Source of the DNA: Holtermannia corniformis
Lineage: Eukaryota > Basidiomycota > Tremellomycetes > Holtermanniales
DNA: 64,000 nucleotides
Reading direction: 5' to 3'
NCBI GenBank assembly: GCA_001599935.1
Contig: BCIJ01000004.1
Coordinates: forward strand, 769,716-833,715
In this document: one piece after another, positions 20,062 through 28,604 of the stretch
Layout of the letters: every line of letters begins with the position of its first letter
How positions within the stretch are numbered: the stretch's first letter is position 1
The notes under the pieces: generated by a model
What the model saw: the letters and a program-made list of their open reading frames with translations, nothing else
Told to the model about the DNA's origin: nothing
The model's database searches: none
Made by a program: the position numbers and the translations under genes

Positions 20062-20328
20062 ATGGTGGCAATAGACTCGGGCGCTGTGGACAGCAAGCTC
20101 TCAGAGATGGAGAACGCCCTGTCACTCATGACGACGGACATACAAGTAGACATCTCGCAAGCTCGAGCCGAGTTCGAAGCTGCTGAAACAGCCTTGAGCC
20201 AGATGGGGGGTGATGACAGGTATAAAGATCTCCGCAACCGCTTTGATAGGCTCGTTCGCACGCGTACCAAGACTCAGCTAGCACAGGTGGAGGAACTGCA
20301 GCGCATGCAAGGGTCAGGTAGTCAGTGA
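20062..20328 (+). CDS. Small orphan protein 1 of the + strand array (88 aa)
   Basis: Intronless. The start is ATG 20062; the frame upstream opens only at a GTG (20020). The protein is acidic in its first half and strongly helical in appearance: SKLSEMENALSLMTTDIQVD, then ISQARAEFEAAETALSQ, then GGDDRYKDLRNRFDRLVRTR and a Gln-rich end. The second half fits the array pattern: Ala-xx-Phe, a gap, an acidic pair, Tyr-xx-Leu and an aromatic. No signal peptide or membrane segment. Function unknown; a coiled coil is likely. Confidence 0.6.
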   Translation: MVAIDSGAVDSKLSEMENALSLMTTDIQVDISQARAEFEAAETALSQMGGDDRYKDLRNRFDRLVRTRTKTQLAQVEELQRMQGSGSQ

Positions 20329-20643
20329 GCGTGCGCTCCACAGCGCCTGTTGATCAGATTGCGAATCTCCTAGCCTAGTAGCGGCACAAAGGGCACGGTA
20401 TCCGCATGCACTAGTCAGGAGTGATGATGCCACTCGTGACCGAAGGCGCCAGGGTTCAGAGCCCCAAATCGAAGTCGCAAAAAGCACGCCATGCGCTCAT
20501 CTGCGCTCGCGCTGCTGGTAACTCGACTGATTGGCACCCTCCTTTTTTTAACCAGATTTCGAGGTCCTTTGCCGCCTTCTGATCTCCTGCGGTCACAGCA
20601 TACAAATCCATGCGGTAAGCTTGTGCCCCGTTCGCATATCACA
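20329..20643. other. Spacer between array genes 1 and 2
   Basis: Nothing recognisable apart from short pyrimidine-rich runs just before the ATG at 20644. Confidence 0.4.
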
Positions 20644-20952
20644 ATGTCAGCCCTCTCAGACGTCACAAGCGCGTTGGATTCCTACGATGCTGCGATCCGT
20701 CAGTGGAAGCAACATACCGCCGAGGACGTGGAGCCGCTTTTTGAAGCGATCGACGTAGCCAATAAAAACTATCTCACGTGCAGGAGTAGTTGTACTGACT
20801 CCGACGAGACGAGGACTACGCTGACCCATCTCGACGACACGTACAATCGGCTCAACAGCGAGTGGCAGAAGGTTCTGGCCGCCGACATCAAAAGGCGCTA
20901 CAACAGTATGATAGAGGAGGCGAACAGCGTAAAAATGAAGCCCAAGGCATAG
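20644..20952 (+). CDS. Small orphan protein 2 of the array (102 aa)
   Basis: Intronless, ATG 20644 preceded by acaatg context. Apparent helices: MSALSDVTSALDSYDAAIRQ, EDVEPLFEAIDVANKNYLT, then SDETRTTLTHLDDTYNRLNS and a basic/amphipathic end. It is among the longest of the array. The stretch VANKNYL, gap, DSDE, LTHLDDTYNRL fits the shared pattern. Two nearby Cys (CRSSC) lie in the central loop. Upstream in-frame ATG 20491 would add an unrelated hydrophobic segment and is less likely. Function unknown. Confidence 0.65.
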   Translation: MSALSDVTSALDSYDAAIRQWKQHTAEDVEPLFEAIDVANKNYLTCRSSCTDSDETRTTLTHLDDTYNRLNSEWQKVLAADIKRRYNSMIEEANSVKMKPKA

Positions 20953-21510
20953 AGGGCCGTTTGACTCAAGTTGCAAACGACGAAAACTGTCGAAATCCTC
21001 GCTACTAGTAGAAGTCGAATAACTTATGAACTGACTCGATGGCGAGCGCAGTGACGGTGCCATGAAATTTGTTGTCATTTCCTTTCAATGCCGAAACAGC
21101 CCTGTGTGAGGGATACAGAGCCCACCGCAGCATGAGATCGAGAGTGTCGTGAGGCGAGTCACGCTCTAACCTTTCGTCAATCCTTTCTACTCACTAGTTG
21201 CAGCAAGCTGCAGAGGCTGGACAGGCGCAACAACTGCAGCCTAGCATAAATCTGCGGCTTTTCCCGAGCACTCTCATGTACGTTTTCATCCATCACAATT
21301 GATAGACAGACATAGTCGTACGGCTGAGCGTGTAGGCTTAGCGAGCGATGTAGGATGACGACTGAGTCAAAGGACAGCTCGACACCTACTGAGCCTTCTT
21401 GGCCTCGGTTGTCTACTGCGCTTCGTGTACGAAGGCGTAAGCGGACTCAGACTGGCCACACTTCTGGGAATGCCTTCAGAGATGATCAGTCTTGACTTTC
21501 GAGAGACCGC
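20953..21510. other. Spacer between array genes 2 and 3
   Basis: 558 bases with no recognisable gene on either strand. Confidence 0.4.
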
Positions 21511-21819
21511 ATGATGACAAGTACACCCAGTCTTGTAGAAGCTGCGCTAACGCGAATGGAAGCTGCCATCAAAGAAATGCAGCAAGTCGAACAATGTGCA
21601 ACAGACCCGAAGTCAATAAGGACAGCTCACCAGCGGCGTTCAACGATAGAAAATTGCTTTGAGGGAGCGAAAAAGTCATACGAAGACAACATCGCTACGG
21701 TCGGTGACGTCATCAAGTTGACGCACTATAAAGCGACGTACGCGACGCTGGACCAGGACTACACGAAGCTACAGATCAAAAGGATCGGAATGTCTCCATC
21801 AGATCATCAGCGAGAATGA
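21511..21819 (+). CDS. Small orphan protein 3 of the array (102 aa)
   Basis: Intronless, starting at tandem ATG codons 21511/21514. Helical appearance: SLVEAALTRMEAAIKEMQQV, TAHQRRSTIENCFEGAKKSY, then LTHYKATYATLDQDYTKLQI. The part GAKKSYED, gap, VGDVIKLTHYKATY is a looser version of the array pattern. No signal peptide. Similar in size and layout to gene 2, but with low identity. Function unknown. Confidence 0.6.
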   Translation: MMTSTPSLVEAALTRMEAAIKEMQQVEQCATDPKSIRTAHQRRSTIENCFEGAKKSYEDNIATVGDVIKLTHYKATYATLDQDYTKLQIKRIGMSPSDHQRE

Positions 21820-22132
21820 CCACAGCCAAGCAGGTAGTAGATTGGCCCTTGAGAGCTCGGCAGAATAGTCCAATCTACAGATCTGTGCCGGCAGATCTCG
21901 TCTCGTCTCGAGTAAGAAGCTAGCTGCGCAGCGAAATCCACCTGCGGAGTTCTGACATCGTGATCAACGCCGACCACGAAGAAAGGGACTGAAGATGCGG
22001 AAGGCCGCGTGCGAGGGCTGCAGTACTCTTTTGAGCACAATCTAAGCAGCGATGCGCTACATAAAACCGAGCGTCCCTCGTCAGCAGATCAAGTAAAACT
22101 GATCCATGGCGCATGTTCTTGACTCACAAATC
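21820..22132. promoter_or_regulatory. Spacer with TATA-like element upstream of array gene 4
   Basis: A TATA-like tacataaaac lies at 22058-22067, 66-75 bases before ATG 22133. No gene is seen in the rest. Confidence 0.45.
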
Positions 22133-22375
22133 ATGTCGGATGACCTGCAGCAGAGCCTCGCCGAAATCAAGAACGCAACAGATCAGATTGATCTCGAACC
22201 CTCTGTAAAACTACCACTTTCCGCGATTATGGCGCGCGTCAGGGCAGGTCGAGCCAGCTACCAGAGTAGCTCCACTCGCAAAACCCGTCGCGATGAATCA
22301 GAATACCAAGTACTGATGACCGCCTACCAAAGAAAGCTTGAGAATCGTTTGCGATCGGTACAGCAGTATGAGTGA
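22133..22375 (+). CDS. Small orphan protein 4 of the array (80 aa)
   Basis: Intronless. Start ATG 22133 (MSDDLQQSLAEIKNATDQI) fits the N termini of its neighbours; ATG 22106 in the same frame is an alternative. The second half, MARVRAGRASYQSSSTRKTR then RDESEYQVLMTAYQRKLENR, is very like that of gene 5 (AAGVYRSETTRRSRR then SDREFNRIIDAYEIAL). This gives the clearest pairwise match in the array. The N half is acidic and the C half basic. Function unknown. Confidence 0.65.
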   Translation: MSDDLQQSLAEIKNATDQIDLEPSVKLPLSAIMARVRAGRASYQSSSTRKTRRDESEYQVLMTAYQRKLENRLRSVQQYE

Positions 22376-22709
22376 CGTACTGGCTAGGCGAACCAGTACT
22401 GTCAATGAGCTTGATGTACGCTGGCGTGTTGACTGTGCGCTGCATGGTGCTTGGGCAATGAGAGAATTCGCTGGGAAGGATGCGCTGTTGTGCTGGGAGA
22501 TCACAAAGGACCGGTCCAGAGATACGATGCTTCCTTTCTAGCTGTTTGTCAGCTCTGATGCGGTCACTCCGTGCTCGCCCTGGATGCCTCCTTGGAGGTT
22601 GACGGGCTCCGCTAAATTGCCTGAGCTTGCAGCAATGTCGTTAAGAGCCGTCAAGATTCCCGACCGCTATGCAACCCGTAGCGTGTTACGGACTCAGGCG
22701 AGGTCGCAC

Positions 22710-22943
22710 ATGCCGACCGCAGGAGATTCTCTGGATATCATGCGTGATATCGTTGACACGATCACGGCCGACACCGATCACAACACATTGTCAAAGCTCG
22801 AACGGATCTTTAACACGGCGGCTGGAGTCTACAGATCAGAAACGACCAGGAGAAGCAGGCGATCCGATCGAGAATTCAACCGTATCATTGACGCGTACGA
22901 GATTGCGTTGAGCGATCATGAGATAGTCGTCATCACTGAATAG
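22710..22943 (+). CDS. Small orphan protein 5 of the array (77 aa)
   Basis: Intronless. The frame is open from ATG 22635 and further up, but ATG 22710 (MPTAGDSLDIMRDIVDTI) gives the same length and alignment as gene 4, so it is preferred. The C-terminal half shares with gene 4 the order Tyr, Ser/Thr, a basic run (RRSRRS), Asp/Glu, an aromatic, two residues, Ile/Leu, and Ala-Tyr. This shows that the two are paralogues despite modest overall identity. No signal peptide. Function unknown. Confidence 0.6.
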   Translation: MPTAGDSLDIMRDIVDTITADTDHNTLSKLERIFNTAAGVYRSETTRRSRRSDREFNRIIDAYEIALSDHEIVVITE

Positions 22944-23165
22944 CCTAGTAGGCAGGTTTGAGCACATTGTTCGATGCGAGATGGTTCAACGAGTGCAATG
23001 GGCGGCGGCTATGGGAGGAAGAATCCTATTCGGCACACCGTAAGCATGGCACTGTACCGGACCCCGTCAGCGGGCCGGCAGGTCGCGATTGCGTCAGTGC
23101 ACTTGCCACCCAGCGCCTCCACACTCCTTTGGGTAGAGATATTTCTCAACTCCGCGCGGCTCGGC

Positions 23166-23171
23166 ATATAT
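23166..23171 (+). promoter_or_regulatory. TATA box of array gene 6
   Basis: atatat within gcatatatccc, about 50 bases upstream of ATG 23218. Similar elements (catata) precede the broken copy at 23707, the 59471 gene (59426-59432) and, read on the other strand, the 14146 gene. Confidence 0.5.
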
Positions 23172-23217
23172 CCCTTGAGAATGCCACCAACGTCTGCACT
23201 TTCCACCATCGAGCAAC

Positions 23218-23457
23218 ATGTCCAGCGATATGTCAGCAGCAGAGCGCGAAAGCATTCGACAGCTCCAGGCCGCAAGTTCGAAGGTCCTGGCACAATCGTC
23301 AGGCAGTGATGTAGCAAGCCAATCTGCCTACTGGCACGACCTCTTCAAGGCGTGCTCAGTGCCGACCGGGAAGACGTCGACGGCGTATGAGGCTGAAAAG
23401 AACAAAATATGCGCACCGTGGAATGTTACCCGCACTGGGCCGGGTGCGGACGAGTAA
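23218..23457 (+). CDS. Small orphan protein 6 of the array (79 aa)
   Basis: Intronless, ATG 23218 with a TATA box about 50 bases upstream. Sequence landmarks: MSSDMSAAERESIRQLQAAS, a Ser-rich middle, SAYWHDLFKACSVPTGKTST, YEAEKNKICAPW and a short polar tail. Two Cys are separated by about 20 residues. It is less like genes 1-5 but clearly related to the broken copy just downstream, which shares the Met-Ser-Ser start, the S-A-x-W stretch and GKTST. No signal peptide. Function unknown. Confidence 0.65.
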   Translation: MSSDMSAAERESIRQLQAASSKVLAQSSGSDVASQSAYWHDLFKACSVPTGKTSTAYEAEKNKICAPWNVTRTGPGADE

Positions 23458-23706
23458 GGCAGTCTCGCGAGTAGTCTCCGCCATGCATCTTGACGGTCTA
23501 CCGTCTGCTTGCGTCGATCTCGGCGAGACCCTTTTCGGTCGCTGATTTCGAGTGCGACTGTGCCGAGTATGATATCCGTTGCAATAGGACAATCGACAAG
23601 CCGACAGCTGTATTTGGCCTCTGCGGCATGCGAGATGATTGACCGACCCACGAGCGAGCCCATATAGGAACGGCAGAGTCTCCTATTCCCGTGTGCAAGT
23701 TCCAGT

Positions 23707-23900
23707 ATGTCAAGTGAGATGCAAGAGGACGCACGCAAGAGCTTCGAATAGCTCGGAGCCGCAAGCGCCACAAGGAAGTGACCACAAGCTGGCACTACAG
23801 TAGAGAGCCTCTCCGCGCACTGGAACGAGCCGTGCACACAAAGCTATGTGCGTAAAGGCAAGACGTCCACGTGCGAGACAGAGGGCCAGTATCTGCTCGC
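23707..23900 (+). pseudogene. Broken tandem copy of array gene 6
   Basis: An ATG at 23707 opens with MSSEMQEDARKSFE, close to the start of the gene at 23218. In-frame stops follow at 23749-23751 (TAG) and 23779-23781 (TGA). The same frame then continues without a shift through ESLSAHWNEPC and RKGKTSTCETEGQ, matching the S-A-x-W and GKTST parts of gene 6 at the right spacing. A TATA-like catata (23661-23666) lies about 45 bases upstream, as in gene 6. This is a recent duplicate lost by nonsense changes. Its 3' end is not defined and may run into the 3' region of GPI16. Confidence 0.65.
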
Positions 23901-23976
23901 GATGAAACATTGTACGCGGGTCTCAGCCACAACAAGAGAGCATCGATGCGATGCATGCGAGCTAGTACGTACAAGT

Positions 23977-25929
23977 TTAGCGAGCCGTTTTGATCGTTTG
24001 CCAAGGTTGCGGGACGACGACGATGCCCCATTTCCGGCCGATGAGGTTGAAGACGCTGCCGAAGAAGAGGGCCATGATGGTACATGTCATGATGATGACG
24101 TTGTAGGGCATTGAAAAGTCTGGTGTTGGGAGATCCAGCAGTGATTTGGCCGTGTAGATCCGCGATCGCCGTGAAAGTCTTGGGTTGAGGCTTCCGACTG
24201 GCTCGGTTGGTTCGGTTGGCGGGGCGATCAGGTCGAGGAAGACAAGGGTGCCACTGCCGATCTCGACACCTCGTTCGGCATCTGGCTGATGTTCGGTGTA
24301 TTTGATGGTTTGCTTGGTGTAGGGGATGATGAGGTGGATGAGGGACTGGGCCGGTAGATTGAGCGTGAGGAGAAGAGTTGTAGCGCGCTTGGAAGGCACA
24401 GAAGCCGTGTACTCGACGTTTTGTAACAACGTGGCTGTTCAAGATATCAGCTATCGCCAAGACAGAATGATCGCACTCACGCGCTTCCTTGCCATCCGCG
24501 AGGACCCGGATCTCACTGACCCATGTCTTGAGCCACCACGGCAGCATCTCGGTATATCCCACGAGTCTCGCCTCGCCGCCATCATTCCGGATCCTGATCA
24601 GGAACTCGCCATCGGCCGCGCGCGGCTTTACGAGCGAACGATGTACTGTGACCGGTGGGTGTGGAATGACAGACGCTGAAGCCAATCAGCACATCACGAC
24701 GTTGAACACATTGACACATACGATAGTGAAAATCCCCTTCGGCGTCCCACCAGAATTTGATGTTACCACCGGGCTGAAGCTCGGCCGGGCGCTCCGGCGC
24801 CAACAAGTCCCAATACGCAACGTCTTGCACCTGCCCGTCGATCCACCGTTTCTCCGAGCTGGTTGGCTGCGGCGTCATCCGCAATGTTGAGGTTTCTGCC
24901 GAGAGCAGGTAGATCTTTGATGATGACGCCAGAGGGAACGGACGAGCAATGTCATGCTTGAAGAGCGACTGAATTGAGAACGCTATACGAGCCAGTCAGC
25001 ACATTGCGAGGACCGTACTGGTGGAACTCACCTCTGGAACCGCCACGATGGGGCACAAGGTCCACCACTCCTTCCCACCAGCCACGCCAATGACCTGCAC
25101 TACCTGGTCCATCTGGCATCACGACCTCCATCCCTTCACTCTTGAATCCCCAAGCCATGACAACACCCGGATCCGACAGTAGCTTACTGAGCCCCGATAA
25201 ACCCTTTGATGGCAGCAGCTTCATAAAGGGCGTCAGGTTCTCTGTGCAGAGCTGTGTTGGTGGTGTCGGGGTGTAAAAGTGTGTCTTCTCTACTGTCGCG
25301 AGTCAGCGTCGAACCAAGGTGCTAGCAGTCGACGTACCGTCCGGGGAGGGTGATGGGTCTGGGAACACGCGTGCAAACTTGGTCGTCGTCTCATCGACAG
25401 TCACAGGCCCTAGACCAGCGCAGAACAGACCCCCAAGTGCATGTGTGACTGCTGTCCAAGCCCGTGTTGCACTACCACGCATCAGCCCAGCATGCGCACA
25501 TCAGCACGAGAACTCACCTGGTTTCATTCCCTCTTAGCCAGCCGCGCACCTCGCCCCCACCTCCACCACTTTCAGTCTCTAGCGGACCTGCCGAGCCCCA
25601 TCGTGTACTATCCCACCGACCCGACACGAACGTGACCGTCAACGACGACACATTGTTCTTCTCCAAAGGAAGGAGCAAAGCCGGCGGTGTCAGAGAGTGG
25701 TGGGACGTGGCTGTCGATTCAGCAACATGCTCTTATATGGCCTCGACAAGAGCTCACGGATCCCATCGACCTCGCGAGCTGCCGGTGCGCTGAACGTCGT
25801 CGTAAAGTCTAATAGCACGGACAGCTTGCCGTCCGGTAACGGTCTGAGCGTCAAGCTCTCGTGAAACGCGTCTTGGGAGGTAGCCCGAGTGAGCGCCAGC
25901 AATCCCAGTGAGAAGAAGTAGGTCCACAT
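23977..25929 (-). CDS. GPI16: GPI transamidase subunit GPI16 / PIG-T
   Basis: ER-membrane subunit of the complex that cleaves the C-terminal signal of precursor proteins and attaches the GPI anchor. ATG 25929 starts a signal peptide (MWTYFFSLGLLALTRATSQ), followed by DAFHESLTLRPLPDGKLSVL as in PIG-T. Further exons carry the lumenal domain. Visible parts include QLCTENLTPF-type sequence around 25.25 kb, the GPG-rich block near 25.1 kb, and the long last exon (24.43-23.98 kb). That exon contains VFLDLIAPPTEPTEPVG, PDFSMPYNVIIMTCTIMALF and FGSVFNLIGRKWG, the family's C-terminal membrane segment. About six short introns. GAA1, a partner in the same complex, is encoded about 18-22 kb to the right. 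Exon borders in the 24.6-25.7 kb part are approximate. Confidence 0.88.
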
Positions 25930-26132
25930 GGCCGTCGTCTGGCGGTATAGCGTCGACAAGACGATGACAGGTGCAGCAGCCTACAACAGCGGGGGTAATT
26001 GCTAGCAACCGTCTAGCAATCGCTGCAACGAGTTGCTAGCTAGGAGATGCAAGCGGGGAAACGACGAGGATGCATTGCAGCAAGTATCTATGCCTGGAGG
26101 GCGTCCAGGCCGTACACACGTAGATGGTGATA

Positions 26133-28438
26133 TCAGAGCATGACGACGCCGACGCCAGAGCTCTGCTGAGTGTTGGTGCCGTTGCCGCCGCCGTCGACGG
26201 GTGCGCAGTTCCAGTTGTAGAAGTAATCTGCTGAATCAGACCTGGCTTGGAACAGGCAGCATCGCACTCACAGTTCTGAGGAAGAGAAGGAGCGGGATGT
26301 CAGTCTAGCGCTCTCAATCATCTAGCTGTTATGGGTACTGACCAAGAACCCATCGCCGGCACCGAACTAGATCTTTGTCAGCCCGGTTAGCTCTCCCCAA
26401 TCCTCGACGCACCTTTTGCTTGGTCAAGAACATGTTGTTGTCCATCAAGGTCAAGGCGTTCAGCACGTCAAACCCAGCCTATATGATATTAGTTCGGTCC
26501 AGCGCATCCCACCTGCTGGCGACTTACACTCTTCGCAATCGCCATCAGATCAACGACGAGCTCATTCAGCCTGTCGCTCAGCTGCCTCTTTGCGCGCGAG
26601 TCGTCCTCGGAGCTGGCAGGCGAGAAGATGGCGTCGGAAGCATAGTACCACATGTACGCGGCGTTGAGGGTGTCATGCTTTGGGTGACCGATCACGGTCG
26701 ACGGCAGCGAGTAGAATGAGATCAGGTCGGTGATCTTGTGCGTTGATGGGTCCTGCAAGTGTCAGTCGGAGCCTCTTGCCAAGCTTAAAACGCACCTCGA
26801 CGACATACGCCCACGTCACCTGTCCGACCCTCGGCTGGCCCGGGATTCCAACCGTACCGTTTGCAGCGTCTTGACCGCGTCCACTGAGGAACCAATGCCG
26901 AACCTCGGCGTCCGTGTTGAACTCTTGTGCGACATCGAATCGAGCGAGGTATCTGCGCAAGAGATCACCAGCCTCGGGGATATCGCGCTCTTCCATCTCG
27001 CGGAAACCGGGAGTCTTTGGTGCCGCTGGAACAGCCTGTTGTGCGATCAGGCGAGCGACAGTCATACCGCGTGGGAGCGGCGCAAAGCCGATATCGACGA
27101 GCTTGGGCGGGTTCAGGTTGCGGTGGTAGTAGCTGCATCTTTGTCAGCGTGTCCTAAGAGATCAGTGCGACACGGACCGGCAGGTACTGAACGGCGTCGG
27201 AATGACCACCCCAGCCGTGTAGATGGCCTGCCAGATTTCCTGGTGGTTGCACCGACGTGTAACCTCCTTGATCAAGACGGGTGCCAGGCGTTTCGAGCGC
27301 AGCTTCTTGTGCACACACATAAAGTTGATCTCGGCGGCTTGGAATTGGCTAGAGTGCTTCAGTGGGTTGACAAGCTGGAGGGCTGCCGCTGCTCACTTGC
27401 GTCGCGCGCGGACATCGACCTTGATACCGCTGATGAAAGCAATCATTTTCTTCGTCTTTGTGACGCGCACGCCGACATGTAGGTCTGGCGAGTAGCCCGG
27501 GGCCGTCAAAACCCTGCAGTGTCAGCGATCGCGCAATCATAATTGCATCAGCTCACCAGAGCAAGAACTCTTTCGAGTAATTGAACCGGAACATGGCATC
27601 GTCGTCCTCGACATAGTTTTCCGACAGCAGTGTGTATAGTTCCTTGCACTACGCTCTCGTCAGTCACACCTGTGCAATATGGTGTACACTGGCCTGAGCC
27701 TCTTGGTGGATATCAACGGTGGACCACTCGAACCCTGGCGGCAGCGCGATCGGCTCCTGCCGCAGGTCGGCGACCGTCTTGGGCTCATCGATAGGGCCCT
27801 CCTCGATGGCGCCGCCTCGAGCTTGCAAGATCTGAGGAACCGGCTGCGTCTTCCAGAACTGCGAGATTCTGTCAGCAATGTGAGATGAGATCACAACGCT
27901 CTCACCTTGTGTTCGCCCAGGTTCTTGTTCGCTTCTTTGCGGCCCAGAGCCTGCTGACCGTTGAGGAGCTTCATCAGGTCCAAAGCCTTCAAGCCCTTTT
28001 GGATCTCGGCTGTGGTCTGCATGAGCCGCCTGACTGTCCATTGCACCGGACCGACCATCTGTAGCAGTCTCGCCAGCTGGTAGTTGAGATCTGACAGCGT
28101 CTACGACCTCGTCGGGCGCATCCCCGCCTGCAATCATCCTGCAGAGCCCATCAGCAGTATCCGTGCTGAAGCGTATGAACGCACTTGAGGCTCGCAACCG
28201 CCTTGGCCGCCTTGCTCTTCTTCTTCTTCTTCTTCTTCTTCTTGCCGCCCTCGCCCCCAGCAGCAGCAGCTTCATTGCCGTCCGAGTCGGGCTCATCATC
28301 CGACTCTGGGTGCTGCTCGGCTTGGTGCTGGATCTCCCTCAGCTTGTCCAGCACCTCGTTCGCCGTCGGCTCATTGACAGCATGGTTGGAAGCAGACGAT
28401 CCAGAAGCCTCGGGGACGTTGGCGTCGAGGTCAGGCAT
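26133..28438 (-). CDS. NMT1: Glycylpeptide N-tetradecanoyltransferase (N-myristoyltransferase)
   Basis: Transfers myristate from myristoyl-CoA to the N-terminal glycine of target proteins; cytosolic and ribosome-associated. ATG 28438 starts a variable N terminus with a run of nine lysines ([16 protein letters not shown]), a feature of many NMT N termini. The catalytic part follows in about ten exons: [141 protein letters not shown] and the end FGAGDGFL then [11 protein letters not shown]. In the family the C-terminal carboxylate is the catalytic base. Here there is an extra Gly/Thr/Ser tail of about 25 residues ([20 protein letters not shown]) after YNWNC, which is unusual and should be confirmed from the transcript. 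Confidence 0.92.
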
Positions 28439-28604
28439 GGGATGATGACCTTGAAGTGGACCGTTGTCGATGTCGACGGCGACGGACGAAAGCGAGGACG
28501 GTCACCGACTTGCAACCACCTGGATTGTCAACATCCTTGACTTTGCCCTTGTTCAAGCTGTCCTTGGGCTTGGGAGAGACGTCTAGACGAGAGCGGCGTC
28601 CACA
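28439..28604. promoter_or_regulatory. Compact divergent promoter between NMT1 and the TPR gene
   Basis: Only 166 bases separate the two divergent ATGs, so both genes must share this region for transcription start. No TATA box is seen. Confidence 0.4.

Noticed and set aside
19863..20270. 135-codon - strand frame
   Set aside because: Antisense to array gene 1; Ser/Arg-rich shadow.
22338..22541. Frame with MSDVLARRTSTVNELD overlapping the end of array gene 4
   Set aside because: Overlaps by a few bases in another frame and shows no family pattern; distance and context differ from the real genes.
23328..23837. 169-codon - strand frame
   Set aside because: Antisense to array gene 6 and its broken copy; no motif.
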